The notes under the pieces: generated by a model | Database searches by the model: none | What the model was told of the DNA's origin: nothing | What the model saw: only the letters and a program-made list of their open reading frames with translations | Assembly: GCF_040750475.1 (NCBI RefSeq) | Contig: NZ_JABJVY010000007.1 | Span: 124,001-188,000, forward strand | Length of the DNA: 64,000 nt | Source of the DNA: Amorphus sp040750475 | Lineage (GTDB): Bacteria > Pseudomonadota > Alphaproteobacteria > Rhizobiales > Amorphaceae | Direction of reading: 5' to 3' | Made by a program: the position numbers and the translations under genes | Shown here: piece by piece, positions 26,304-35,531 of the stretch | How positions within the stretch are numbered: position 1 is the stretch's first letter | Layout of the letters: each line of letters starts with the position of its first letter

Positions 26304-27435
26304 ATGAGACCCGAGACCACCAACACCATCGAAGAAATCAAGCAGGCGTTGGGCCTGCTGAGGAGGTATCTTTGACTGGGAAACGGCACTCAAGCGGCTC
26401 GATGAGCTGAACGCGAAGGCGGAGGATCCGAGCCTCTGGAACGATCCGGGCGAAGCTCAGGCGCTCATGCGCGAGCGCCAGATGCTGGAGGATCAGATTT
26501 CGGCGGTTCGCCGGCTCGAGCAGGAGCTCGCCGACACCGTCGACCTGATCGAACTCGGCGAGATGGAAGAGGAAGCGAGCGTCGTGGAGGACGCGGAGGC
26601 GCAGTTGAAGGCGCTTCTGGCCGAATGCGACCGCCGCCAGGTCGAAGCGATGCTGTCCGGCGAGGCCGACGGCAACGACGCCTATCTGGAAGTCCACGCC
26701 GGTGCCGGCGGCACGGAAAGCCAGGACTGGGCGCAGATGCTTCTGCGCATGTACGTACGCTGGGCGGAGCGTGCGGGCTACAAGGTCGAGACGCTCGAAG
26801 TCCATGACGGCGAAGAGGCGGGCATCAAGTCGGCCACGATCCTGGTCAAGGGCCACAACGCCTATGGCTGGCTCAAGACCGAATCGGGTGTGCACCGTCT
26901 GGTGCGGATTTCTCCGTTCGACAGCCAGGCGCGCCGCCACACCTCGTTCGCTTCGATCTGGGTCTATCCGGTGATCGACGATTCGATCGACATCGAGATC
27001 AACGAGTCCGACGTCCGCACCGACACCTATCGCTCGTCCGGCGCCGGCGGTCAGCACGTCAACACCACCGATTCCGCGGTGCGCCTGACCCATATTCCAT
27101 CCGGCATCGTGGTAGCCTGCCAGGCCGGTCGCTCTCAGCATCAGAACCGCGCTCAGGCGTGGGACATGCTGCGCGCCCGCCTCTATGAGGCGGAGCTGAA
27201 GAAGCGGGAAGAAAAGGCGATGGCGGAGGCCGCGTCCAAGTCGGACATCGGCTGGGGCCACCAGATCCGCTCCTATGTCCTGCAGCCCTATCAGCTCGTT
27301 AAGGATCTCCGGACCGGGGTGGAGAACACCTCGCCCCAGGCGGTGCTCGACGGCGATCTGAACGGCTTCATGGAAGCCACGCTCGCCCAGCGGGCCCACG
27401 GCGATACGGGTGTCGAAATCGAGGATGTGGACTGA
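26304..27435 (+). CDS. prfB: Peptide chain release factor 2, with programmed +1 frameshift
   Basis: Full product is 376 residues: 23 codons from ATG 26304, an in-frame TGA at 26373-26375, then a +1 shift that resumes at GAC 26374 and ends at 27435. The slip site is AGG AGG TAT CTT TGA C, with an internal Shine-Dalgarno-like AGGAGG three bases before CTT, the same layout as in E. coli prfB. After the shift the chain reads DWETALKRLDELNAKAEDPS, as in RF2. The stop-recognition motif SPF is in RISPFDSQARRH and the catalytic GGQ is at residues 248-250. RF2 ends translation at UGA and UAA. The internal UGA lets RF2 levels control their own synthesis. Confidence 0.96.
26361..26376 (+). promoter_or_regulatory. 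RF2 programmed frameshift signal
   Basis: AGGAGGTATCTTTGAC. The AGGAGG pairs with 16S rRNA, TAT gives the required 3-nt spacing, CTT is the slippery codon, and TGA-C is a poor-termination context. Translation of RF2 depends on it. Confidence 0.95.
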
Positions 27436-27436
27436 G

Positions 27437-27478
27437 CAAACCCAGGAAAAGTGGGAACCGGTTTTCCATCCGGGTTTG
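27437..27478. repeat. 42-bp palindromic repeat, copy 1
   Basis: The ends CAAACCC and GGGTTTG are inverted, with an inner GGAAAA/TTTTCC stem around GTGGGAACCGG. It starts one base after the prfB stop. Other copies are at 27492, 27610, 35489 and, diverged, 4726 and 44841. Confidence 0.8.
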
Positions 27479-27491
27479 CGGAGAGAGACAG

Positions 27492-27520
27492 CAAACCCAG
27501 GAAAAGTGGGAACGGGTTTG
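27492..27520. repeat. 42-bp palindromic repeat, copy 2 (internally deleted)
   Basis: The left arm and core match copy 1, then the sequence jumps to GGGTTTG with about 13 bases missing. The copies at 27437, 27492 and 27610 share one orientation. Confidence 0.75.
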
Positions 27521-27609
27521 GGTTTTCGCCCTCACGCCGGGTTCGCTGGGCTCACCGGCTCCGGGTGGGCGGCCTGACCGGCCGGCGGGCAGTCGCCCGC
27601 TGGCTTCGC

Positions 27610-27650
27610 GAATTTCAGAAAAGTGGGAACCGGTTTTCCATCCGGGTTTG
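27610..27650. repeat. 42-bp palindromic repeat, copy 3
   Basis: The core and right arm (GAAAAGTGGGAACCGG, then TTTTCCATCCGGGTTTG) are identical to copy 1; the left arm has diverged to GAATTTC. Confidence 0.75.
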
Positions 27651-27679
27651 CGGTCTTCCGTTAGCGCTCGCCCAATACG

Positions 27680-27711
27680 CCGCTCATTCCCGCATTTGCG
27701 AGAATGAGCGG
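27680..27711. repeat. REP-like hairpin
   Basis: CCGCTCATTC (27680-27689) and GAATGAGCGG (27702-27711) pair perfectly. It matches the CCGCTCATTCCCGC family seen at 35256 and 62305. Together with the three 42-bp copies it fills most of the 368-nt gap between prfB and the DUF455 gene; no gene is seen there. Confidence 0.7.
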
Positions 27712-27803
27712 GTGGCGTGGTCCCGTCGTATAGGGTTCGCCCCGCCTGCCGGCACCGAAAGGGCAGCCAAAGGAACCCTCCCGCAGGCACGCGGAGCCGA
27801 GGT

Positions 27804-28646
27804 TCACGTCCGGATGATCTCCAGCGGCTTGTAGAAGCCGGGCGTGAGCCCGGCCTCGGAGCGGGCGCGGTCGTTGAAGGGCGGCTTCAGCGGGCTGCGA
27901 AAGTGCTTGCGCACCAGCGCGTGGAAGGTCGGCTCATAGGGCCGTTTCTCCCGGTCGCAGAGGAATTTGAACCACTTGGCGCCGAAATGGACGTGTTTCT
28001 TCTCGTCCTCGTAGATGCGCCGTAGGACGGCCGCGTCCGCCTCGTCTCCCCGCGCTTCGGCCTTTTCGATCATCGAGGGCGTGACGTCCAGGCCGCGCGC
28101 TTCCAGCACCAGCGGCACGATCGCAAGCCGGGCCGCCAGATCGTGACCGGTCTCCTCCGCCGCCTGCCACAGACCGTCATGGGCGGGAAGGTCGCCATAG
28201 CTGGCGCCGAAATCGGCCAGCCGGGCCTGCAGCAGCCCGAAGTGGATGCTCTCTTCCAGCCCCACCGTCACCCAGTCGTCGAAAAAGGACCGCGGCACCG
28301 GCTCGCCGGCAAAGCGCCCGACGATGTCCCAGGCAAGATCGACGGCATTGAGCTCGATATGGGCGAGCGCGTGCAGCAACGCGATATGGCCCGCCCGGCT
28401 GTCGCCGGAGCGCTTCGGCATATCGCGTGGTGCAAGCAGCATCGGCCGTTCCGGCCGTCCGGGGCGCGTGGGGACCGGCGGATCCAGCGGGGTCCGCTTC
28501 AACGATAAGGTGCGATCGAACCACAGCTTTGCCGTCGTGCGGGCGAGCGCGATCTTGCGATCGAGATCGGCCGTGGCGACGACGGTTCGCGCGCCGGCCG
28601 CCAGCGAGGCCGGCGCTTCGAGAGGGGTGTCGGAAGCGGTCGTCAC
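27804..28646 (-). CDS. DUF455 ferritin-like protein
   Basis: 280 residues. The family (COG2833) has a ferritin-like four-helix bundle with likely di-metal ligands, visible here in LHALAHIELNAVDLAWD, VGLEESIHFGLL and EDEKKHVHFGAKWF. The function is not established; a diiron oxygenase role is a guess from the fold. The start is GTG 28646, which overlaps the bcp stop by four bases (GTGA), so the pair is translationally coupled. The overlap with a peroxiredoxin gene suggests a link to oxidative stress or metal handling. Confidence 0.85.
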   Translation of the reverse strand: MTTASDTPLEAPASLAAGARTVVATADLDRKIALARTTAKLWFDRTLSLKRTPLDPPVPTRPGRPERPMLLAPRDMPKRSGDSRAGHIALLHALAHIELNAVDLAWDIVGRFAGEPVPRSFFDDWVTVGLEESIHFGLLQARLADFGASYGDLPAHDGLWQAAEETGHDLAARLAIVPLVLEARGLDVTPSMIEKAEARGDEADAAVLRRIYEDEKKHVHFGAKWFKFLCDREKRPYEPTFHALVRKHFRSPLKPPFNDRARSEAGLTPGFYKPLEIIRT

Positions 28647-29110
28647 AGGTTCTTGGCGGCCTCCAGAACCGCTTCGGCGTGACCGGCAACCTTCACTTTC
28701 CGCCAGATTTTCGCGATCGTGCCGTCAGAATTGATCAGGAAGGTGGCGCGCTCCACACCCATGAACTTTCGGCCGTACATGGATTTTTCGACCCAAACGC
28801 CATAGCTTTGACATACGGTTTTGTCTTCGTCCGAAGCCAGGGCCACTGCGAGGTCGTGTTTCGACCTGAACTTGTTGTGGCTGGCCACCGAATCGGGCGA
28901 GATCCCGACCACCGGAACGCCGAGGTCGGAGAAGCGGGGCATCAGCTCGGAAAAGCCCACAGCCTCTTTGGTGCAGCCTGAGGTGTCGTCCTTGGGATAG
29001 AAATAGAGGACGACCGGCTTGCCGCTGAACGACGACAGGGAGATCTCGCCGAGCGTGTCCGTTGAGAGCTTGAAGTCCGGTGCCTGATCGCCTTCCGACA
29101 GGGTGTTCAT
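28643..29110 (-). CDS. bcp: Thioredoxin-dependent peroxiredoxin (Bcp/PrxQ)
   Basis: 155 residues. It reduces hydroperoxides with thioredoxin as donor. The peroxidatic Cys lies in YFYPKDDTSGCTKEAVGF, the PrxQ signature. The second Cys of the C-x4-C pair found in E. coli Bcp is absent; a Cys in TVCQSYGVW may serve instead. ATG 29110 follows GAGG; a start at 29167 adds residues not typical of the family. It overlaps the following DUF455 gene. Confidence 0.93.
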   Translation of the reverse strand: MNTLSEGDQAPDFKLSTDTLGEISLSSFSGKPVVLYFYPKDDTSGCTKEAVGFSELMPRFSDLGVPVVGISPDSVASHNKFRSKHDLAVALASDEDKTVCQSYGVWVEKSMYGRKFMGVERATFLINSDGTIAKIWRKVKVAGHAEAVLEAAKNL

Positions 29111-29279
29111 GGGCAAGGCCTCGCGTTGGAGAGAAAGGGTCGAGTTCCGAGGTGGGAAGCGAAGCAATCACGACTGGTTTTCGCTTCGCACGAACCTGGG
29201 TTTTGCCTGCCCGACGCGTGCGGTCAAGCGGTCCGATCGGCGCGGGCTGGTTCCGCCGGCCTGAGCGGAACGCGCGCGT

Positions 29280-32200
29280 ATGAAGCCACAGAGGAGACAC
29301 GTGGGAGGCAGACGCTTGCGGCCGACACTGCCGGTGGCGCGACGACGGCGAAGGGGGCTGCGTCTCCTTGGCCTGGTCGCTGTGGCGTTGGTCGGCCTTT
29401 TTCTCGCCCTCTCCGTTCGGGTGTGGGTCGCGCCGCTGACGATTCCTTCGGCGGACCGGACCGCCCGGTCAATCCTGCGCGAACTCGCCGGCGACGACGG
29501 GCGGGTGTCGGTGGGTGGCGTTTCTTTGGCCTGGACGCCGCAGCATGCGATCGAGATCGTGGTGCGGGACGTGACGCTGCGCGGCCCTGCTGGCGCGCTG
29601 GACACCCCCGAGGTGGTGTTCGACGTTGCGACCGGCTCGCTGCTGTCGGGCACCGTGCAGGTGCATTCGATCTCGATTTCCGATCCGGTTCTGGAGGTGA
29701 ACTATCCCTCGCTCGGGAAGATGAACCTGCCGCAGCGCGATCGCTCGGCGGAGGACCCACCGATTCCGCTCGACATGCTGCCGGTCGCCGAACAGCGTCT
29801 GGCCCGCATTTCCACCCTGGCCCGGCGCTACGGGCTGTCGGCGCTGCACATCCTCAATGGCGAGCTCAGGCTTCCCAATCTCGACCCGCGGCTTGCCGAC
29901 CGGACCTTCACCGCGATCGACGCCACCTTCCGTCCCGAAGCCGATGGCGATGTTGCCATCGATGCGCTCGGTCAGGCTGACAGCGGAAGCTGGCGGATCG
30001 CCATCAATCGCGCCAGCGCCGGCGATGGGTCCCAGCTCACCGCGTCTGCTCATGGCATCGGCCTGACGGATTTTGTCGACCTTCCGATCATTCGCTCCGG
30101 CTTCCTGGTTTCGCCGAAGATCTCTGCCAAATTCGCCCCTTCCGGGGCGCTCGACGAGGCCAAGATGGAGGTCACGGTCGACGAGGGTGTGTTCCAGATC
30201 GCCAAGGACCCCTCCCGCAGCGTCGATCATCTGCAGGTGACCGCGACCTGGAGTGCCAAGAACAACTTGATCACGCTGGCGCCGGTCGAGCTTCTGGCCG
30301 GTGCGACGTCGATGACGGGCAACGGCGTTCTGACGCCGCCCGATCGGACCGACGGTCCCTGGAAGTATCAACTGCAGACTGATGCGGCACGCATCGGACC
30401 GGACGATATCGACGGGCCGCCGCTGGAGCTGCTTGAGCTGTCGGTGGCGGGCACCATCGAACCGGGGCGCAGCTATCTGTCGTTCGATCGCCTGACGGCC
30501 CGCTCGAACCTCGGCTCGATCTACGGAGTGGGCTCGCTGGACTTCGGGCCGCATGGGCCGACCCTGGCCGCCGCCCTACGCCTGTCGGAGATGTCGGTCG
30601 CGACGCTTATGCGTATGTGGCCGGTCATCCTGGGCTACGAGGCCCGCAATTGGCTGGTGGGCAATGTGCCGTCCGGCCGGGTCAAGCAGGCGGACATGCA
30701 GTTCGCGCTGTTGCCGCGCGACATGGACGGCGATCCGACGACCCAAAGCCCGATGGAGCACACCATCGACATCTCGATTGCCTATTCGGACGGATCGCTG
30801 AAGCTGCCGGGCGAACTGCCGGCGATCACGGCGGCCACCGGCACGGCGAACGTGGTGGACCGCCACGTCACCCTCGACACCAAGACGGCCGAACTGATCC
30901 CGGAGAAGGGCGGTCCGGTGAAGGTGGAGGGCTTCTATGCCGACGTTCCCTCCGTCACGGCGAAGCCGCCGGTTGGCGAAATCCGTACCCGTCTGGTTGG
31001 GCCGGCAGCCTCCTTTGCGTCGCTGGCCGACGCCGACCCGATCGACGCGCTCAAGCTGGCCGGCGTTCAGCCGGACGACCTGTCGGGTGAGATCGCAGCC
31101 GACTTCCTGGCCGTAGGCCCGTTCGGCACGACCATCGAGCCCGATGCGCTCGACTGGTCCGTCGATGCGGCGCTGACCAATGTCTCCAGCTCAGCGCCGA
31201 TCAAAGGCCAGACGATCAAGAACGCGAACCTGACGGTGACGGCCAACCGCACCCAGGCGACCCTCAAGGGCAGCGCGACCGTCGACGGCGTGAAGGCGAC
31301 GGTGGATATGACCCAGGTCTTCTCCGGCGACGATCAGGGGCGGGAGGGAGACGTGTCGTTCATCCTGACCGATGCCGAGCGCAAGCGGCGGGGATGGGAC
31401 GCAGGATCGCTGTTGAAAGGCCCGGTCGAGATTGCGGTGGCGGAGACGGCCGATGGGGCCCGGACATTCCAGGCCGATCTCACCAAAGCGCAAGTGACGC
31501 TTCCCGGCTTCGGCTGGACGAAAAGCGCCGGCGTTCCGGCCAAGGCGACCTTCGCGGTGGTCCAGGATGAAAACCGGATCGATGTGAACGATCTGCGGAT
31601 CACCTCCGACGGCCTGGATATCGCGGGGACGGTGAAGCTCGCGGATGGCAAGCTCGAGCGAGCCAGCTTCGACCGTTTTGCTCTGCGTGCGAAGGACAGC
31701 GCCAAGCTCGTCATCGTGCCGGACGGCTCCGGCTACGACGTGAAGCTGACGGGGACGTCGTTCGACGGGCGCGGCGTGATCGATTCTCTGAAGAATGGCG
31801 GCGGCGATGGCGGAGGGGACGGCATGTCGGTTCCCATCGACATCCAGATCGCTCTCGACGAAGTCCAGGGCAATGGCGGCGTGCAGATGTCGGGGTTCAC
31901 GGGCGACGTCAAGCTGCGCGACGGCCGATTGTCCGCGCTCGATCTCCAGGGGTCGACCAATGGCGGGCGGACCACGGATTTTAGCGCCGATGTCGCGCCC
32001 GGACGCGCCAATGCCCGTACCGTTACGGTCCAATCCGGCGATGTCGGTCGGCTGTTGCAGTTTCTCGATGTCTATCAGCGGCTTGCTGGCGGACAGGGCT
32101 CGCTACAGGCAACGCTGCGCCGCAACGCTCCGACGACCGGCCTGTTGACGGTGGAGAAGTTCCAGATCACCGGCGATCCGGCGGTGGAAGATCTCATCGA

Positions 32201-32675
32201 TCGGACCGTGGGTGGAGACCGGGGGCGCCCGCAGCGCCCGCTTGCCTATCAGGAAGCGCCGAACGGTCCCGCCACGCGCGGCGCCTTTGATCAGCTCATC
32301 GTTCCGTTCAGCGAGCAGGACGGGCGCATCGAGATCTCCGATGCGATCCTGCGCGGGACCGCGATCGGCGGCACGGCCGGGGGCGTGGTCGATCTCGACA
32401 GCCGCATGCTGCAGATCAGTGGCACGGCGATCCCGGCCTATGTGGTCAACAATCTGTTCGGCCGGGTGCCGATCTTGGGCGAGATTCTGGGCGGGGGGAA
32501 AGAAGGCGGTCTGTTCGGGATCACGTTCCGCCTGGATGGGCCGATGTCGAGCCCGAATTTCTCGTTCAATCCGATCTCGGCGGTGACGCCGGGCATCTTC
32601 CGCCGGATTTTCGAGCATCAAAACGCCGACGGCGTGCCGGCGTTCCAGGCCCCTCCGCCGCGCACGAACAGGTAG
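29280..32675 (+). CDS. AsmA/DUF3971-family large envelope protein (YhdP/TamB-like)
   Basis: 1131 residues. An Arg-rich cytoplasmic start is followed by one membrane helix (about 29-50, LGLVAVALVGLFLALSV). A very long periplasmic part of repeating beta-strand segments comes next. The C-terminal part carries the AsmA-2-like region (GGTAGGVVDLDSRMLQISGT, VPILGEILGGGKEGGLFGIT). Members are thought to be bridge-like proteins that move phospholipids between the membranes. YhdP is the closest analogue by architecture; the exact role here is inferred. ATG 29280 has GAACGCG-type purines only, but it gives the expected topology. It is convergent with tyrS. Confidence 0.85.
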   Translation: MKPQRRHVGGRRLRPTLPVARRRRRGLRLLGLVAVALVGLFLALSVRVWVAPLTIPSADRTARSILRELAGDDGRVSVGGVSLAWTPQHAIEIVVRDVTLRGPAGALDTPEVVFDVATGSLLSGTVQVHSISISDPVLEVNYPSLGKMNLPQRDRSAEDPPIPLDMLPVAEQRLARISTLARRYGLSALHILNGELRLPNLDPRLADRTFTAIDATFRPEADGDVAIDALGQADSGSWRIAINRASAGDGSQLTASAHGIGLTDFVDLPIIRSGFLVSPKISAKFAPSGALDEAKMEVTVDEGVFQIAKDPSRSVDHLQVTATWSAKNNLITLAPVELLAGATSMTGNGVLTPPDRTDGPWKYQLQTDAARIGPDDIDGPPLELLELSVAGTIEPGRSYLSFDRLTARSNLGSIYGVGSLDFGPHGPTLAAALRLSEMSVATLMRMWPVILGYEARNWLVGNVPSGRVKQADMQFALLPRDMDGDPTTQSPMEHTIDISIAYSDGSLKLPGELPAITAATGTANVVDRHVTLDTKTAELIPEKGGPVKVEGFYADVPSVTAKPPVGEIRTRLVGPAASFASLADADPIDALKLAGVQPDDLSGEIAADFLAVGPFGTTIEPDALDWSVDAALTNVSSSAPIKGQTIKNANLTVTANRTQATLKGSATVDGVKATVDMTQVFSGDDQGREGDVSFILTDAERKRRGWDAGSLLKGPVEIAVAETADGARTFQADLTKAQVTLPGFGWTKSAGVPAKATFAVVQDENRIDVNDLRITSDGLDIAGTVKLADGKLERASFDRFALRAKDSAKLVIVPDGSGYDVKLTGTSFDGRGVIDSLKNGGGDGGGDGMSVPIDIQIALDEVQGNGGVQMSGFTGDVKLRDGRLSALDLQGSTNGGRTTDFSADVAPGRANARTVTVQSGDVGRLLQFLDVYQRLAGGQGSLQATLRRNAPTTGLLTVEKFQITGDPAVEDLIDRTVGGDRGRPQRPLAYQEAPNGPATRGAFDQLIVPFSEQDGRIEISDAILRGTAIGGTAGGVVDLDSRMLQISGTAIPAYVVNNLFGRVPILGEILGGGKEGGLFGITFRLDGPMSSPNFSFNPISAVTPGIFRRIFEHQNADGVPAFQAPPPRTNR

Positions 32676-32725
32676 CGGCGGGAAGTGGGGCGGGAGGGCC
32701 TCGGTCCCGCTGGTGCTGTGCAGGC

Positions 32726-33979
32726 CTATTCGGCCTTCAGGAGCACGTGCTTCTTGCGCCCGAGCGAGAGTTTCACGACGCCGTCGCCGGTGAGGTCGGC
32801 GAGCGACACGATCCGGCGGTCGTCGTCGATCACCGTGTCGTTGACGCGCACCGCGCCACCTTTGATGTGACGGCGCGCTTCGCTGTTGCTGGCGGCGAGG
32901 CCGGCGAGCCGGAACGCGTCCAGGATGCCGACGCCGGTATCCAGCTCGCCGCGCGCCACCGATACGCTCGGCAGGTTTTCCGCCAGCGTGCCCGCCTCGA
33001 AGGTCTGGCGGGCGGTTTCGGCGGCTTCCTCGGCCGCAGCACGACCGTGGAGCAGCGCGGTCACTTCCGTCGCGAGCACCTTCTTGGCGTCGTTGATTTC
33101 CGCCCCGCCCAAGGCGGCGAGCCGGGCGACCTCGTCCATCGGCAGCGTGGTGTAGAGCTTCAGGAAGCGGCCGACGTCGGCGTCCTCGGTGTTACGCCAA
33201 TACTGCCAGAACTCGTAGGGGCTCAGCACGTCGGCGTTGAGCCAGATCGCGCCGGAGGCCGTCTTGCCCATCTTGGCGCCGGAGGCCGTCGTGAGCAGCG
33301 GCGAGGTGAGGGCGAAGAGCTCCACGCCCTCCATACGACGGCCGAGCTCGATGCCGTTGACGATGTTGCCCCACTGGTCGGAGCCGCCCATTTGCAGCCG
33401 ACAGCCGGTGCGCTTGTTGAGCTCCACGAAATCGTAGGCCTGGAGGATCATGTAGTTGAACTCTAGGAACGACAGCGACTGTTCGCGGTCTAGCCGCAGC
33501 TTCACCGAATCGAAAGACAGCATCCGGTTGACGGAAAAATGCCGGCCGACGTCACGCAGGAACGTGACGTAGTTGAGCCCGAGGAGCCAGTCGGCATTGT
33601 TGATCATTTTGGCCGGTGCGCCGTCGCCGTCCAGCGTCAGGTAGCGGGCGAACACGGTCCGGATCCCGGCGAGGTTGGCCTCGATATCGTCCACGGACAG
33701 GAGCCTGCGGGCCTCGTCCTTGAAGGAGGGGTCGCCGATCATGGAGGTGCCCCCGCCCATCAGCGCGATCGGCTGATGACCGGTTTTCTCCATCCAGTGC
33801 AGCATCATGATTTGGATCAGCGAGCCGGCATGCAGGCTCTTCGCCGTGGCGTCGAATCCGATATAGCCGGTGACAGAGGTCGTCCTGAACAGATCGTCGA
33901 GGCCGGCGTCATCCGAAGTTTGGTGGATGAAGCCACGCTCGCTGAGGGTGTGCAGAAACTCTGACTTGAAACCGGTCAT
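32726..33979 (-). CDS. tyrS: Tyrosyl-tRNA synthetase
   Basis: 417 residues, normal for bacterial TyrRS. The class I signatures are HAGSL (HIGH-like, in AKSLHAGSLIQ) and KMGKT (KMSKS-like, in GAKMGKTASGAIW). The Tyr-binding GGSDQWGNIVNG is present, and the C-terminal S4 RNA-binding domain starts near FRLAGLAASNSEARRHI. It charges tRNA-Tyr. The gene is divergent from anmK across 116 nt, an arrangement often seen in Rhizobiales. Confidence 0.96.
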   Translation of the reverse strand: MTGFKSEFLHTLSERGFIHQTSDDAGLDDLFRTTSVTGYIGFDATAKSLHAGSLIQIMMLHWMEKTGHQPIALMGGGTSMIGDPSFKDEARRLLSVDDIEANLAGIRTVFARYLTLDGDGAPAKMINNADWLLGLNYVTFLRDVGRHFSVNRMLSFDSVKLRLDREQSLSFLEFNYMILQAYDFVELNKRTGCRLQMGGSDQWGNIVNGIELGRRMEGVELFALTSPLLTTASGAKMGKTASGAIWLNADVLSPYEFWQYWRNTEDADVGRFLKLYTTLPMDEVARLAALGGAEINDAKKVLATEVTALLHGRAAAEEAAETARQTFEAGTLAENLPSVSVARGELDTGVGILDAFRLAGLAASNSEARRHIKGGAVRVNDTVIDDDRRIVSLADLTGDGVVKLSLGRKKHVLLKAE

Positions 33980-34095
33980 CGAAGGAGAATCCTGTTAACG
34001 CTACGGGCTGCCCACAACAGCCTTTGGGGGCGGGTGCCCCGATCTTCGGCGCGGTTTAGCAGTCTTGCCGACAAATTCCAGATGCGGAGTCGATT

Positions 34096-35211
34096 TTGAG
34101 CGACGAAACAAGCGAACGGCGGGTGCGGCGCGCCATCGGGTTGATGAGCGGAACCTCCATGGATGGGGTCGATGTCGCCCTGGTCGAGACCGATGGCGAG
34201 GCGATCGTACGGCCGGGATTGACGGCGTTCACGCCCTACCCGAACGCGCTGCGCCAGCTTTTGCGCCGGGCAAATGCGGTCGCTCTCGAGCTCGACGATC
34301 GCACGGCTCGCCCCGCACCGCTTGCGGAGGCCGAAGCCTGGGTGACCCAGGTGCAGACGGCGGCGGTGAAGGCCTTTGCCAGCACGTTCGCCGAGGCGCC
34401 GGATGTGGTCGGTTTCCATGGCCAGACGGTAATGCATGCGCCCGATCGCGGTATGACGATCCAACTCGGCGACGGTGCGGAGATGGCGTCCGGTCTCGGC
34501 ATTCCGGTGGTCTACGACTTGCGCGCGGCCGATGTGGCGGCGGGCGGCGAGGGTGCGCCTCTGGTCCCCGTGTTCCACCGCGCATTGGCGCTTCAGGCCG
34601 GGCTCGAGATGCCGGCGGCCGTGCTCAACATCGGCGGAGTCGCCAACGTCACCTATGTCGGCGCGGATGGCGAGCTGATCGCGTTCGACACGGGGCCCGG
34701 CAACGCGCTGATCGACGATCTGATGGAGGCGCGCACTGGCGCGCCGATGGACGAAGGCGGCGAGCGGGCTGCTGCGGGCACCGTGGACCGGGCGATCGTG
34801 GATGCCTATCTCGCCGATCCCTATTTCGAGCGGTCGGCGCCGAAATCCCTCGATCGCGGCCATTTCAACCGCTCTTTGACCGATCCGCTTTCCCTCGAGG
34901 ACGCGAGCGCGACCCTCGTGGCCGTGACGGCGGAAACAATCGCGCGCGGCCTCAAGCAGCTTCCGGCCTATCCCAAGCGGCTGGTGCTGGGGGGCGGCGG
35001 CCTCAAGAACCCGGTGATGATGCAGGCACTCGAAGCCGCGACCGGGCTGGAGCCGGAAAGCGCCGATGCGTTCGGTTGGTCGGCGGCCTTCCTGGAAGCT
35101 CAGGCCTTCGCCTATCTGGCAGTGCGCGCGCTCGACGAACGCGCGATCACCTTTCCCGGCACCACTGGCGTGGCGCAGCCGCTGACGGGTGGTCGAATCG
35201 CCCGACCGTAA
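34096..35211 (+). CDS. anmK: Anhydro-N-acetylmuramic acid kinase
   Basis: 371 residues. It phosphorylates and opens anhMurNAc in peptidoglycan recycling, giving MurNAc-6-phosphate. Motifs are GLMSGTSMDGVDVALVE, GFHGQTV, ADVAAGGEGAPLVP, LNIGGVANVT and FDTGPGNALIDD. The start is TTG 34096, supported by GGAG six bases upstream. The first downstream ATG would remove residues just before the MSGTS loop, and the upstream in-frame sequence has no ATG. Confidence 0.93.
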   Translation: MSDETSERRVRRAIGLMSGTSMDGVDVALVETDGEAIVRPGLTAFTPYPNALRQLLRRANAVALELDDRTARPAPLAEAEAWVTQVQTAAVKAFASTFAEAPDVVGFHGQTVMHAPDRGMTIQLGDGAEMASGLGIPVVYDLRAADVAAGGEGAPLVPVFHRALALQAGLEMPAAVLNIGGVANVTYVGADGELIAFDTGPGNALIDDLMEARTGAPMDEGGERAAAGTVDRAIVDAYLADPYFERSAPKSLDRGHFNRSLTDPLSLEDASATLVAVTAETIARGLKQLPAYPKRLVLGGGGLKNPVMMQALEAATGLEPESADAFGWSAAFLEAQAFAYLAVRALDERAITFPGTTGVAQPLTGGRIARP

Positions 35212-35255
35212 GCAGGGTGCTCCAGCCCTTCCGTAAGCTGCGGCCTCAACCCCAG

Positions 35256-35424
35256 CCGCTCATTACCGCGAAAGCAGGAATCCATAGTGAATCAGACCTG
35301 TTCGAGGTGGAAACCGCTGTCAACGGAACCCGATCTCTTTGGGCGCACCTTCGCTGATCCGTTCGTCGACTCAGGAGACCCATCGAACGGCCCTATGGAT
35401 TCCTACTTTCGCGGGAATAAGCGG
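35256..35424. repeat. REPIN/BIME-like element: two inverted REP arms
   Basis: The left arm (35256-35287, CCGCTCATTACCGCGAAAGC then AGGAATCCATAG) and the right arm (35393-35424, CTATGGATTCC to GGGAATAAGCGG) are inverted copies flanking about 105 nt. The same layout recurs at 62305-62464. The 320-nt gap after anmK holds this element, one 42-bp repeat and no gene. Confidence 0.7.
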
Positions 35425-35488
35425 AGATCTGGGCAATTCACGGGCCGCGAGCGAAGCGAATTCGACGCGAGGGAAAGTTTATTCCCCG

Positions 35489-35530
35489 CAAATCCGGACG
35501 GAAAACTGGTTCCCACTTTTCCTGGATTTG
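35489..35530. repeat. 42-bp palindromic repeat, opposite orientation
   Basis: CAAATCC..GGAAAACTGGTTCCCACTTTTCCTGGATTTG is the reverse of the unit at 27437 with a few changes, and is exactly 42 bp. It ends two bases before the stop of the minus-strand hydrolase gene. Confidence 0.8.
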
Positions 35531-35531
35531 A

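Noticed and set aside
26304..26375. prfB as a pseudogene because of the in-frame TGA
   Set aside because: The context is the conserved RF2 frameshift signal and the +1 frame is intact to the end.
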